Below, one piece after another: positions 19,291 through 27,348 of a stretch of 34,139 nt of DNA. This DNA is from FEN-1219 sp037445815 (GTDB lineage Bacteria > Pseudomonadota > Gammaproteobacteria > Steroidobacterales > Rariloculaceae), in the NCBI GenBank assembly GCA_037445815.1, contig JBBIJV010000010.1:1-34139 (forward strand), in the 5' to 3' direction. Both the position numbers and the translations under genes were made by a program. The notes beneath the pieces are model-generated. The model worked only from the letters and a program-made list of their open reading frames with translations, made no database searches and was not told the DNA's origin. The first letter of the stretch is position 1, and each line of letters begins with the position of its first letter.

Positions 19291-20661
19291 GTGCCGGTTT
19301 CCGTCGTCGTTCTCGCCGCGGGTCAGGGCAAGCGCATGCACTCGGCGCTGCCGAAGGTGCTTCAGCCGCTCGCGGGACGGCCGCTGCTCGAGCACGTCGT
19401 GCGTGCCGCACGCGCGATCGAGCCCGCCGCGATCCATGTCGTCTATGGCCACGGGGGCGACGCCGTGCGCGCGGCTCTCGCCGAGCAGACGGACTTGCGC
19501 TGGGTCCACCAGGCCGAGCAGCTCGGCACCGGGCATGCCGTGATGCAGGCCATGCCACAGATCCCGGACGGCCACGACGTGCTCGTGCTGTTCGGCGACG
19601 TGCCGCTCGTTCGCCCGGCCACGCTCGAGCGTCTCGTGGCCGCGGCCGGCGGCGGCGCGCTCGCGTTCCTGACGGCTTCGCTCGACGACCCCACCGGCTA
19701 CGGCCGCGTGCTGCGCGATGCGCGCGGCGACGTCGCGCGCGTCGTGGAGCACAAGGATGCGAGCGACGAGGAGCGCCGAGCTCGCGAGATCAATACGGGC
19801 CTGATGGCGCTGGCGGCCGCGCCGCTGCGCCGCTACCTCGGCCGGCTCAAGAACGACAACCTACAGCGCGAGTACTACTTGACCGACGTCGTCGCCATGG
19901 CCGTGGCCGACAAGACCAAGGTCGACGGCATTGCGGCCGAGTCGCCGGCCGAAGTGCTCGGCATCAACGATCGCACGCAGCTCGCGGCAGCCGAGCGCGT
20001 GCTACAGCGGCGACTCGCGGCCGAGCTCATGGAGCGCGGCGCCACGCTCGCCGACCCCGAGCGGCTCGACATCCGCGGCGAGGTCACCGTCGGCCGCGAC
20101 GTGTTCATCGACGTCGGCGTCGTGCTCGAGGGCAAGGTTGTGCTGGGCGACCGCGTCCGCGTGGAGCCGTACGCCGTCATTCGCAACTGCACGCTCGGCG
20201 CCGACACCGTCGTGCATCCGCATTCGGTGCTCGAAAGCTCGGCGGCCGGCGACGACTGCGAGATCGGCCCGTTCGCGCGCCTGCGCCCGGGCACGGTGCT
20301 CTCGGGTCACGTGAAGGTGGGCAACTTCGTCGAGATGAAGAACAGCCACGTCGCGCCGCACAGCAAGGTGAACCATCTCACCTACGTGGGCGACGCGACC
20401 GTCGGCAGCGGCGTCAACGTCGGCGCCGGCACGATCACCTGCAACTACGACGGCGCGAACAAGCACCGCACCGTAATCGGCGACAACGCCTTCATCGGCT
20501 CCGGCGTCATGCTCGTCGCGCCCGTCGAGATCGGCGCGGGCGCCACGATCGGGGCCGGATCCACGATCACGAAGGACGCGCCGAGCGGCGAGCTCACGCT
20601 CGAGCGCTCGAAGCAAGTGACGATCACGGGCTGGCAACGCCCCAAGAAAAAACCCAAGTGA
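19291..20661 (+). CDS. glmU: Bifunctional GlmU: GlcN-1-P acetyltransferase / GlcNAc-1-P uridyltransferase
   Basis: 456 aa, the same length as E. coli GlmU. It makes UDP-GlcNAc for peptidoglycan and LPS. The N-terminal pyrophosphorylase domain (about 1-228) has LAAGQGKRM, QLGTGHAVM and LFGDVPLV. The C-terminal left-handed beta-helix (about 250-456) has hexapeptide repeats and the acetyltransferase catalytic histidine in KVNHLTYVGD (His362, E. coli His363), followed by GAGTITCNYDGANKHRT. GTG 19291 gives the family N-terminus (VPVSVVVLAAGQGKRM); the alternative ATG 19252 adds 13 residues, lacks a Shine-Dalgarno and overlaps a -10-like hexamer. glmS follows 37 bp later. Confidence 0.95.
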   Translation: MPVSVVVLAAGQGKRMHSALPKVLQPLAGRPLLEHVVRAARAIEPAAIHVVYGHGGDAVRAALAEQTDLRWVHQAEQLGTGHAVMQAMPQIPDGHDVLVLFGDVPLVRPATLERLVAAAGGGALAFLTASLDDPTGYGRVLRDARGDVARVVEHKDASDEERRAREINTGLMALAAAPLRRYLGRLKNDNLQREYYLTDVVAMAVADKTKVDGIAAESPAEVLGINDRTQLAAAERVLQRRLAAELMERGATLADPERLDIRGEVTVGRDVFIDVGVVLEGKVVLGDRVRVEPYAVIRNCTLGADTVVHPHSVLESSAAGDDCEIGPFARLRPGTVLSGHVKVGNFVEMKNSHVAPHSKVNHLTYVGDATVGSGVNVGAGTITCNYDGANKHRTVIGDNAFIGSGVMLVAPVEIGAGATIGAGSTITKDAPSGELTLERSKQVTITGWQRPKKKPK

Positions 20662-20698
20662 GCCGTTCACGCGCGAACGCATAAGGACCAGTAAACGT

Positions 20699-22531
20699 AT
20701 GTGCGGAATTGTCGGAGCAGTGGCGGAGCGCAACATCGTTCCCGTCCTCGTCGAAGGATTGAAGCGCCTCGAGTATCGCGGCTACGACTCCGCCGGCCTC
20801 GCCGTCGTGCAGGGAAACAGGGAGCTCGGGCTGTGCCGCACCGTGGGTAAGGTTGCGCATCTCGAGGGCAAGCTCGCGAAGCGGCCGCTCGCGGGCCGCC
20901 TCGGCGTCGCCCACACGCGTTGGGCCACGCACGGCGGCGTCACGGAGGCGAACGCGCACCCGCACCTCTCGGGCGACCGAGTCGCCGTCATTCACAACGG
21001 CATCATCGAGAACTTCCAGCCGCTCAAAGACGAGCTCGTCCAGAAAGGCTACGAGTTCAAGTCCGAAACGGACACCGAGGTCGCGGCCCACCTCGTGCAC
21101 GACTATTTGAAGCAGGGCCACGACCTGCTCGAGGCGCTGCGCCTCGCCGTGCAGCGCTTCCAGGGTGCCTATGCGCTGCTCGTGTTCGACGCCAAGGACC
21201 CCGAGCGCATCGTCGTCACGCGGATCGCGAGCCCGCTCGTCATCGGGCTCGGCATCGGCGAGAACTTCGTCGCGAGCGGCGTGCCGGCGCTGCTCCCCGT
21301 CACGCAGCGATTCATTTATCTCGAGCAAGGCGACATCGCCGAGATCACGCGCGAAGGCGTGAAGATCTTCGACGCGCAAGGCCAGCCCGTCACGCGGGCG
21401 GTGCACGAGACGCAATGGAGCCAGGAAGCCGCCGAGAAGGGCCCGTATCGGCACTTCATGTTGAAGGAGATCTTCGAGCAGCCGAGCGCGCTCGCGGACA
21501 CGCTGTACGGGCGCGTCGTGAACAAGCGGGTGGTGCCGGAGTCGCTCGGCCCGCGCGCGGCGGAGCTCTTGCCGAAGGTCGAGAACATCCACATCGTCGC
21601 CTGCGGCACGAGCTATCACGCGGGCTCCGTCGGCCGGTACTGGCTCGAGTCGATCGCCGGCGTGCCGTGCCAGGTCGAGATCGCGAGCGAGTACCGCTAC
21701 AGGAACGTCGTCGTTCCGCCGAACACGCTGTTCCTCACGCTGTCGCAGTCGGGCGAGACGGCCGATACGCTCGAGGCGCTGCGCATGGCGAAGACCGCCG
21801 GCTACTTGGGCTCGCTGACCATCTGCAACAGCCCCCACAGCTCCATGGTGCGCGAGTCCGATCTCGTCATGATGACGCAAGCGGGCCCCGAGATCGGCGT
21901 CGCGAGCACGAAGGCGTTCACGACGCAGCTCTTGTCGCTGCTGCTCGTGACGCTGATGCTCGGCCGCAACCGCGGCGCGTCCGCGGAGACCGAGGCGGAA
22001 TTCGTTCCGCATCTCTATCACGCCGCCGCGGCCGTCGAGCAGGCGCTCGGCATGAACGATCTGATCCGGCTGCTCGCCGAGGACTTCGCGGAGAAAGAGC
22101 ACGCGCTGTTCTTGGGCCGCGGCCCCATGTGGCCGATCGCGATGGAAGGCGCGCTGAAGCTCAAGGAGATCTCGTACATTCACGCCGAGGCGTATGCGGC
22201 CGGCGAGCTCAAGCACGGGCCGCTCGCGCTGATCGACGAGGACATGCCCGTAATCGTCGTGGCGCCGAACAACGACCTGCTCGACAAGCTGAAATCGAAC
22301 ATGCAAGTCGTGCGCGCGCGCGGCGGCCAGCTCTACGTGTTTGCCGACCGCGAGACGGGCATCGAGTCCGAGCCCGGCGTGAAGGTGATTGCGATGCCGC
22401 ACGCCGACCGCCTCATCGCGCCGATCGTCTACACCGTGCCGCTCCAGCTGCTCGCGTATCACGCCGCGGTGCTGAAGGGCACCGACGTCGACCAGCCGCG
22501 CAATCTCGCGAAGTCCGTGACGGTGGAATAG
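20699..22531 (+). CDS. glmS: Glutamine-fructose-6-phosphate aminotransferase GlmS
   Basis: 610-aa enzyme giving glucosamine-6-phosphate from fructose-6-phosphate and glutamine, the first step toward UDP-GlcNAc. Mature Cys1 is encoded as Cys2 in MCGIVGAV. The glutaminase domain includes HTRWATHGGVTEANAHPH. Two SIS sugar-isomerase domains follow, with SQSGET at 349-354, and the C-terminus DQPRNLAKSVTVE is nearly identical to E. coli. AAGGA at 20683-20687 is 11 bp upstream. It forms an operon with glmU, as in E. coli. No ribozyme-like leader is expected or seen in the 37-bp gap. Confidence 0.98.
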   Translation: MCGIVGAVAERNIVPVLVEGLKRLEYRGYDSAGLAVVQGNRELGLCRTVGKVAHLEGKLAKRPLAGRLGVAHTRWATHGGVTEANAHPHLSGDRVAVIHNGIIENFQPLKDELVQKGYEFKSETDTEVAAHLVHDYLKQGHDLLEALRLAVQRFQGAYALLVFDAKDPERIVVTRIASPLVIGLGIGENFVASGVPALLPVTQRFIYLEQGDIAEITREGVKIFDAQGQPVTRAVHETQWSQEAAEKGPYRHFMLKEIFEQPSALADTLYGRVVNKRVVPESLGPRAAELLPKVENIHIVACGTSYHAGSVGRYWLESIAGVPCQVEIASEYRYRNVVVPPNTLFLTLSQSGETADTLEALRMAKTAGYLGSLTICNSPHSSMVRESDLVMMTQAGPEIGVASTKAFTTQLLSLLLVTLMLGRNRGASAETEAEFVPHLYHAAAAVEQALGMNDLIRLLAEDFAEKEHALFLGRGPMWPIAMEGALKLKEISYIHAEAYAAGELKHGPLALIDEDMPVIVVAPNNDLLDKLKSNMQVVRARGGQLYVFADRETGIESEPGVKVIAMPHADRLIAPIVYTVPLQLLAYHAAVLKGTDVDQPRNLAKSVTVE

Positions 22532-22583
22532 CGGCCGTCGATTTCGAGCACGCTTCGCCGCCGCTCGCAACACGGAGGTCCCG

Positions 22584-23083
22584 ATGACGATCGAGACGCA
22601 ACGCGATGCCGACGCTCTGAAGCGCGTCGAAGCGGCCGCGTTGCGCGAGATGCTCGGCTCTATCGAGCCGGGCATGACGACGGCCGAGCTCGACGGCGTC
22701 GGCAAAGCGGCGCTCGAGCGGTGCGGCGCGCGCTCGGCGCCGCAGCTCGCGTACCGGTTCCCCGGCGCCAGGTGCATCAGCGTGAACGAGGAAGTCGCTC
22801 ACGGGTTTCCGGGGCCGAGGGTGGTCCGCGCCGGCGACGTCGTGCACGCCGCACACTGCACGAGGAGCCGGACGGCATCCTCGGTTTTTTCGAGCCGAGC
22901 GATACGCGCGAGCTCGAAGAGGGGATGGTCATCGCGATCGAGCCGTTCCTTTCCACGAGGAGCACCCTCGTCGAGGAAGCGGGGGACGGTTGGACGCTCG
23001 TCGCCACGCAAGGCGGCCTCTGCGCGCAATACGAGCACACGGTGATCGTCACGCGCGCCGACCCGATCGTACTGGCCGCTTGA
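22584..23083 (+). pseudogene. Methionine aminopeptidase (M24) remnant with internal out-of-frame deletion
   Basis: The first part (22584 to about 22841) reads as the N-terminal third of a type I methionine aminopeptidase, with EPGMTTAELDGVGK and FPGARCISVNEEVAHGFPG..RVVRAGDVV. From about 22855, in another frame, comes the C-terminal third: TLHEEPDGILGF, LEEGMVIAIEPF, DGWTLVATQGGLCAQYEHTVIV. What should lie between (D-x-G-x-x-x-x-G-Y-x-x-D and the GHGIGR histidine block) is absent: roughly 90-100 codons, including several metal ligands. The two parts total about 160 codons against the usual 250-260. Such a product could not be active as this enzyme. Not the essential map gene, unless the sequence is misassembled here. 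Confidence 0.85.
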
Positions 23084-23148
23084 GCGCTCGCACCTGTTGC
23101 ATTGCCCGGCGACGGCGCGGCATCGTGTCGTCGAAGCGGCCGTCAACC

Positions 23149-23617
23149 ATGGACACGACAGGCACCGAAGTCCGCCGAGCGCGCGTGGGCGACGCGGCCG
23201 AGATGGCGCGCCTCGCCGGGCAGCTCGGCTACCCGATGTCGGCCGCCGAGATGGGCCGCAGGCTCGAGGTGCTACTGGCGAGCGAGCGTCATTGCCTGGC
23301 AGTGGCCGCTTACGCGAAACGCCTGTCGGGCTGGATGCACGTCGAGCACCGCTTCTCGCTCGAAGGCGGCGATCGAGCCGAGCTCATGGGGCTCGTCGTC
23401 GATGCGGCCGCTCGACGCCGGGGCGTCGGCCGCGCGCTCGTCGACGCCGCCGAGCGTTGGGCGCTTTCGCGGGAGTTGTCTTCGCTCACCGTGCGCTCCA
23501 ACGCAGTGCGGCTCGAGGGCGCATCCGTTTTACGAGTCGCTCGGCTTCGCGCGCAGCAAGACGCAGCACGTCTACACGCGGGCGGCCACGGCGAAGTCGG
23601 CGGAGGAACGACGGTGA
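23149..23617 (+). pseudogene. GNAT-family N-acetyltransferase, single-base frameshift
   Basis: Starts at ATG 23149: EVRRARVGDAAEMARLAGQLGYPMS, then the acetyl-CoA loop LVVDAAARRRGVGRALVDAAE. The frame breaks around 23517-23519, where a GGG run appears to hold one base too many; the expected end HPFYESLGFARSKTQHVYTR continues in the next frame to a TGA at 23615-23617. Corrected, the protein is 155 aa, normal for GNAT. The corrected stop overlaps the next gene's start as GTGA, which supports the corrected reading and suggests sequence error or very recent mutation. Substrate unknown. Confidence 0.8.
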
Positions 23618-24009
23618 CGACGGGCAAGGCACGTTCGCGGAGCGGAGTCAGCGTCGCCACCTTGCGCAAGCTCGCGCTCGAGCTGCCGGACGTCGTGGAC
23701 GTCACGACGGCACGCAGAATCGCCTTCAGGACGAACGGCCGAATGCTGCTCTGCTCGGCAATTCACAAGTCCGCCGAGCCGGGCTCGATCGTGCTTCGCG
23801 TCAGCGCCGGGCAACGCAGCGAGCTCATGGCCGAGTACCCCGAGGCGCTCTATCTGCCGCCGCACTACGCGAGCTCCTCGGCCGTCGTCGCGCGGCTGTC
23901 GCGGCTCGATCGCAGGTCGCTGCGCGCGATCTTGAGCGCGGCGTGGGCGTTCGTGACGCAGCAAGCCGCAGCCCGGAAACCTCGCCGTTTGCGGGCCCGA
24001 AAGCGCTGA
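23614..24009 (+). CDS. MmcQ/YjbR-family protein
   Basis: 131-aa small protein of the MmcQ/YjbR fold, DNA-binding-like in structure but of unknown function. The N-terminal helix pattern TLRKLALELPDVVDVTT, then IAFRTNGRMLLCSAIH and a C-terminal LSRLDRRSLRAILSAAWAFV match the family layout. The start is GTG 23614 with GGAGG at 23601-23605, overlapping the corrected stop of the GNAT gene by 4 bp. A second family member lies at 26724. The C-terminus ends in a basic tail (RKPRRLRARKR). Confidence 0.75.
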   Translation: MTTGKARSRSGVSVATLRKLALELPDVVDVTTARRIAFRTNGRMLLCSAIHKSAEPGSIVLRVSAGQRSELMAEYPEALYLPPHYASSSAVVARLSRLDRRSLRAILSAAWAFVTQQAAARKPRRLRARKR

Positions 24010-24047
24010 CGGATACTGCGCTCGCAAGCTCACGTCGGGGGGAACCT

Positions 24048-24344
24048 ATGACGAAGCGAATTCGCTGTGCGCCGCCTCGACGTGCTCTCGCTTTCGCGGC
24101 CGTCGTCGGTGCGGGGTTGCTGCTCGCCGCGTGCGCCACGCAGCCGCCGCCGCCGGACGCGAGCCCCCCGGGCTTTTCTGGGGGCTGCTGCACGGGCTTC
24201 CTGATTCTTTTTAGCTTCATCGCGAGCCTGTTCACCGACTACCGAATCTATGCGTACCCGAACTCGGGCGGCTGGTACGACTTCGGTTTCCTGCTCGGTG
24301 CCATGGCGTTTCTCGGCGGCGGCGGTGCCGGCGCGAAGCGCTGA
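24048..24344 (+). CDS. Small conserved lipoprotein of unknown function
   Basis: 98 aa. A lipoprotein signal (basic start, hydrophobic core, lipobox LAAC, Cys29) is followed by a short proline-rich stretch, a hydrophobic segment GCCTGFLILFSFIASLF with paired cysteines, then DYRIYAYPNSGGWYDFGF and a Gly-rich end. GGGGGG ahead of ATG 24048 is a strong Shine-Dalgarno. I recognise no named family. It is probably an envelope protein with one membrane helix beside the lipid anchor. Confidence 0.65.
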   Translation: MTKRIRCAPPRRALAFAAVVGAGLLLAACATQPPPPDASPPGFSGGCCTGFLILFSFIASLFTDYRIYAYPNSGGWYDFGFLLGAMAFLGGGGAGAKR

Positions 24345-24413
24345 CCGCGCGGCGCCGCCGTTTCGCGGCGCGCACCTCGCCACGGTTGGCGCTGCCGGGC
24401 CGGGGAGCGCGTC

Positions 24414-24902
24414 TTGAGCAAGGCCGGCAGAGCGGCCGTGTTGCTGCTGTTGGTCGCGCTGACGATCGGCTGCGACCGCGTGACGAAGCACATGGCCACC
24501 GAAAGCCTCGCGGGTGCGCCCACGCAATCGTTCCTGGCCGACACGTTCCGGCTCACGTATGCCGAAAACCCGGGCGGCTTTCTGAGTCTCGGTGCCGGCA
24601 TGCCGCCCGCGCTGCGCACGGCGGTCTTCTCGGTCGTCACCGCGCTCATCTTGCTCGCGCTGGCGCTTTGGGCGTGGCGTCATCGGAGCCGAACGTGGCA
24701 CACGGCCGCCGTCGCGCTGTTCATCGCCGGCGGGGCCTCGAACTGGTTCGATCGCTTGAGCGACGGCCGCGTCGTCGACTTCATGAACGTGGGCGTCGGC
24801 TGGCTGCGTACGGGTATCTTCAACGTCGCGGACGTCGCGATCATGGCCGGCGCGGCGTTGTTCGTGCTCGCGGAGCTGCGCTCGAAGGCGGAGCGCCGAT
24901 GA
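24414..24902 (+). CDS. Divergent LspA-family signal peptidase II
   Basis: 162-aa membrane aspartyl peptidase family protein with four hydrophobic segments; LspA cleaves prolipoprotein signal peptides after lipidation. Retained: GCDRVTKHMA (Asp near the first helix), AENPGGFLSLG, and both catalytic aspartates, Asp122 in GRVVDFMN and Asp140 in FNVADVAI. Different from E. coli: the GGALGNLFDRL block is GGASNWFDRL, one residue shorter, and the following loop is NVGVGWLRTGIF. These marks suggest a paralogue subfamily rather than the housekeeping lspA, which usually sits beside ileS. The TTG start at 24414 follows GGGGAG. It overlaps the HAD gene by 4 bp (ATGA). Confidence 0.8.
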   Translation: MSKAGRAAVLLLLVALTIGCDRVTKHMATESLAGAPTQSFLADTFRLTYAENPGGFLSLGAGMPPALRTAVFSVVTALILLALALWAWRHRSRTWHTAAVALFIAGGASNWFDRLSDGRVVDFMNVGVGWLRTGIFNVADVAIMAGAALFVLAELRSKAERR

Positions 24903-25600
24903 CGGCCGCGGTGCTGTTCGACCTCGGCAACACGCTCGCCGCGTACTATCAGCGCGAGGAGTTCGCGCCGATTCTCGAGCGCGCGATCGCGCGCACGCTC
25001 GCACAGGTGCGAGCCGCGGGTTTCACGGGCGTCGCGCGCGACGTGGCGATGACGCGCGCCACCGCCGAGAACCGCGAGGCCGCCGATTTCCGCTGCACGC
25101 CGCTCGCCGATCGGCTCGCGCGCATCTTCGATCTGCCGAACGAAGGCGAGATCGGCGAGGCGCTGTGCGAGACGTTCCTGGGTCCCGTCTTCGAGATCGG
25201 CAAGGTCTACGACGACACGCACGCGGCCCTGGAGCTGCTGCGCTCGCAGGGCTACCGAACGGCCGTCGTGTCGAACTCGCCGTGGGGCAGCCCGGCCGCG
25301 TTGTGGCGCAAGGAGCTGAAGCGCCTCGGCATCGCGGGCCTCGTCGACGCCGTTGTGCTCTGCGGCGACGTTGGCTGGCGCAAGCCGTCGCGGCGCATCT
25401 TCGACCACGCTCGCAAGCGGCTCGGCGTCGCGAGCGAGCAATGCGTGTTCGTCGGCGACGATCTCGAGTGGGACGTCGCCGGCGGCGCGGCGGCGGGCAT
25501 GCGTGCCGTCCTCATCGATCGCGACGGGCGCCACGCGGACTTCGAGGGCGCTCGCATCCGCAGCTTGCACGAGCTGCTGCCGCTGCTCGAAGGCCGCTGA
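24899..25600 (+). CDS. HAD-superfamily hydrolase
   Basis: 233-aa haloacid-dehalogenase-type hydrolase. Motif I is FDLGNT with nucleophile Asp8; the second aspartate of DxD, the usual general acid, is Gly here. Motif II is VVSNS, motif III Lys lies in GWRKPS, and motif IV is GDDLEWD. A helical cap occupies about residues 15-95. It probably acts on a small phosphorylated molecule, but the missing second Asp makes phosphatase activity uncertain. It is translationally coupled to the LspA-like gene by ATGA overlap. Confidence 0.85.
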   Translation: MTAAVLFDLGNTLAAYYQREEFAPILERAIARTLAQVRAAGFTGVARDVAMTRATAENREAADFRCTPLADRLARIFDLPNEGEIGEALCETFLGPVFEIGKVYDDTHAALELLRSQGYRTAVVSNSPWGSPAALWRKELKRLGIAGLVDAVVLCGDVGWRKPSRRIFDHARKRLGVASEQCVFVGDDLEWDVAGGAAAGMRAVLIDRDGRHADFEGARIRSLHELLPLLEGR

Positions 25601-25601
25601 C

Positions 25602-25805
25602 ATGCGCGTGCTCGTGAACATCGACGTGCCTGAGATCGCCCCGGCCGTCGAGTTCTACGAGGCCGTCGTGGCGCGCGCGGTAGCCGCCGGCGCGAAGCGC
25701 GAGAGCGAGCGCATCGAGTGGCGCGGCTCGAAGTGCGTCACTTTCTCCGACCCGTTCGGTCACGGGTTCTGCTTGATCGAGCTCTGCGGAGATCGCTACG
25801 AGTGA
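25602..25805 (+). pseudogene. VOC/glyoxalase-family remnant with in-frame internal deletion
   Basis: 67 codons. The first 21 residues (MRVLVNIDVPEIAPAVEFYEA) are the first strand and helix of a VOC domain; the remainder (VVARAVAAGAKRESE...CVTFSDPFGHGFCLIELCGDRYE) is the last helix and strand. The central 60-70 residues of a normal 110-130-aa VOC protein are missing without loss of frame. A complete metal site cannot form, so it is probably non-functional, though a translated small protein remains possible. The start is 1 bp after the HAD stop. Confidence 0.7.
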
Positions 25806-25815
25806 GCGAGGCGTC

Positions 25816-25851
25816 TGGACTGGGTCGAAGCGCGTTTGGACTCGGTCGAGC
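25816..25851. repeat. Imperfect direct repeat, 21-bp period
   Basis: TGGACTGGGTCGAA (from 25816) and TGGACTCGGTCGAG (from 25837) match at 12 of 14 positions, two helical turns apart. They lie in the 176-bp gap between the VOC remnant and the next small gene. No other gene, RNA or promoter was recognised in that gap. Confidence 0.35.
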
Positions 25852-25981
25852 CGATTGCCGCGCCCGCTCGAAGCCGCGAGGCGGAACCGGCCGCGTCGAA
25901 CGGCAGCGTTGTAACCAAGCTCCCAGCCGCCGCATCTAAGTGGCTCGGAGGGGAGCAGGTTGTGTTCGAGGATAGCCGCGT

Positions 25982-26200
25982 ATGCCGCAGCACCGCTTCA
26001 ACGTCTTCGGCAGGCTCGTCGTGATCACGGGCTCCCCCGGCAACTGGTCCGCTTATCTGCTCGGCCTCGACGGCAAGCGGCGCAAGGCCGACTTCGTCGT
26101 GCCCAGCTCGCTGGCCGAGTCCGAGCTTTGTCAGTACCTCTCGGACCTGTTCCACGAGTCCGCGAGCTGCACGCAGCCGGCCGTCACGCGCATCGACTGA
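25982..26200 (+). CDS. Small conserved protein (resembles DUF7661)
   Basis: 72 aa, soluble, no signal. The opening HRFNVFGRLVVITGSPGNWSAYLLGLDGKRR followed by ADFVVPSSLAESELCQYLSDLFHE resembles a family of about 70-residue proteins (DUF7661 by memory, not checked). Function unknown. ATG 25982 has GAGG about 10 bp upstream. Its clean codon pattern and familiar sequence argue that it is real despite its size. Confidence 0.6.
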   Translation: MPQHRFNVFGRLVVITGSPGNWSAYLLGLDGKRRKADFVVPSSLAESELCQYLSDLFHESASCTQPAVTRID

Positions 26201-26270
26201 CGGCGCGTTCACCTGACAAGGGGCGTCGTGTATTCGGCGTAGCATGGGGACGGCGAGCAGGAGCGTCCCC

Positions 26271-26637
26271 ATGGCCAAAACGCATCACGCGATCGATTAC
26301 ATCGAGCTCACGGTTCGCGACGTGGACGAAGCGAAGCGCTTCTATTCCGCCGCGTTCGGTTGGCAGTTCAACGACTACGGCCCCGAGTACGCGGGCATCA
26401 AAGGGCCGGACGGCGAAGTCGGCGGGCTCGCGCGCAGCGCAACGCCGCGAGCCGGCGGGCCGCTCGTCATCCTCTACTCGAACGATCTCGAAAAAGAGCG
26501 TCGCGGCCGTTCGCTCGGCCGGCGGCAAGATCGTTCGCGAGCCGTTCTCGTTTCCGGGCGGGCGGCGCTTTCAGTTCACGGATCCGAGCGGCAACGAGCT
26601 CGGCGTCTGGAGCGACGCAGGGGCGTCGCAGCACTAG
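26271..26637 (+). pseudogene. VOC/glyoxalase-family protein, single-base frameshift in a poly-A run
   Basis: Starts at ATG 26271 (AGGAG 7 bp upstream): HHAIDYIELTVRDVDEAKRFYSAAFGWQFNDYGPEYAGI, a VOC protein of the kind with two beta-alpha-beta-beta-beta units. The frame breaks at AAAAA (26491-26495); with four A it continues DLEKSVAAVRSAGGKIVREPFSFPGGRRFQFTDPSGNELGVW to TAG at 26635-26637, giving 121 aa. A homopolymer insertion may be a sequencing error. The corrected reading ends with the usual FxDPxGNxxGxW block. Substrate unknown. Confidence 0.8.
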
Positions 26638-26723
26638 CGCGGCAAGCCCGTGCGCCGAGAACCGTTGCCACGTAGGCGCGGCCGGCATACCGTGGGCGTG
26701 AGCGCCGGAGCGAGGCAGCCGCC

Positions 26724-27053
26724 GTGAACGTTCGAGACCTGCGCCGGTTCGCGTTGTCGTTGCCGGAAGTGTCCGAGCAGCCGCACTTCCACCTCACGTC
26801 GTTCCGCGTGAAGGGCAAGATCTTCGCGACGATGCCGCCCGACGGTAGCTTCCTCAACGTCTTCGTCGACGATGAGCAGCGCGAAGTCATGACGGCCGTC
26901 GATCCGGCGGTTTACGAAACGCTGCGCTGGGGCAAGCAGATCGCCGGCTTGCACGTGCGTTTGCCGGCCGCCAAGGGCGCCGACGTGAAGACCTTGTTGC
27001 GCGCGGCGTGGGAACGCAAAGCGCCGAAGAAGCTCCCGCGCGCGGCGGACTGA
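26724..27053 (+). CDS. MmcQ/YjbR-family protein
   Basis: 109-aa, intact, second member of this family in the window. NVRDLRRFALSLPEVSEQPHF, SFRVKGKIFATMPPDGSFLNVFVDDEQREVM and a C-terminal VKTLLRAAWERKAPKKL follow the YjbR layout (substrate-like pocket with a conserved HF and a final helix). Function of the family is unknown. The GTG start at 26724 is 4 bp before the end of the preceding loose purine stretch; the next ORF begins 4 bp after its stop. Confidence 0.8.
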   Translation: MNVRDLRRFALSLPEVSEQPHFHLTSFRVKGKIFATMPPDGSFLNVFVDDEQREVMTAVDPAVYETLRWGKQIAGLHVRLPAAKGADVKTLLRAAWERKAPKKLPRAAD

Positions 27054-27057
27054 GCCC

Positions 27058-27348
27058 ATGAAACCCCGAGCGTCGGTCGTAGCTCTTCTTACGGTGGCCT
27101 TCGCGCTCGCGCTGGTCCTGTTGCGTCCGCAGCCGTCCACCACCGTTGCCGACGACGGCGTCGAGAGCACGCCTCTGCCCGCTGCCGCCGCAAAGCCCCA
27201 CCGTGCCGCGATCGACGCCGCTCCGATCGCTGCTGCCCCCGAGCCGTTCGCGCCGGCCCCGGCAGAGGCTCTCGCGCCGACGCCCTCGGCTGCGCCGCTG
27301 TCGGCTCCGGAATCGAAGTCGCCAAACGCACGCCGGACGGACCCATGA
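27058..27348 (+). CDS. Ala/Pro-rich protein with N-terminal membrane anchor, hypothetical
   Basis: 96 aa. A basic N-terminus and hydrophobic stretch (VVALLTVAFALALVLL, residues 8-23) are followed by a low-complexity Ala/Pro tail rich in APAP and EPFAPAP. No fold or family is recognised. It sits 4 bp after the YjbR gene and its stop overlaps the next start as ATGA, so it is probably translated. It may be a periplasmic tether or a fast-drifting protein; it could also be a chance reading frame in GC-rich DNA. Confidence 0.45.
   Translation: MKPRASVVALLTVAFALALVLLRPQPSTTVADDGVESTPLPAAAAKPHRAAIDAAPIAAAPEPFAPAPAEALAPTPSAAPLSAPESKSPNARRTDP

Noticed and set aside
20664..20679. CGTTC/GAACG hairpin between glmU and glmS as a glmS riboswitch/ribozyme element
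   Set aside because: The gap is 37 bp, far too short for the glmS ribozyme, which belongs to Gram-positive bacteria; in proteobacteria glmS is controlled otherwise.
20624..22777. 717-codon minus-strand open frame
   Set aside because: Antisense to glmS; same GC-driven shadow, no recognisable domain.
25905..25980. tRNA-like stretch with a TGTTCGAGGAT segment
   Set aside because: No matching acceptor stem, D-arm or anticodon stem could be drawn on either strand.
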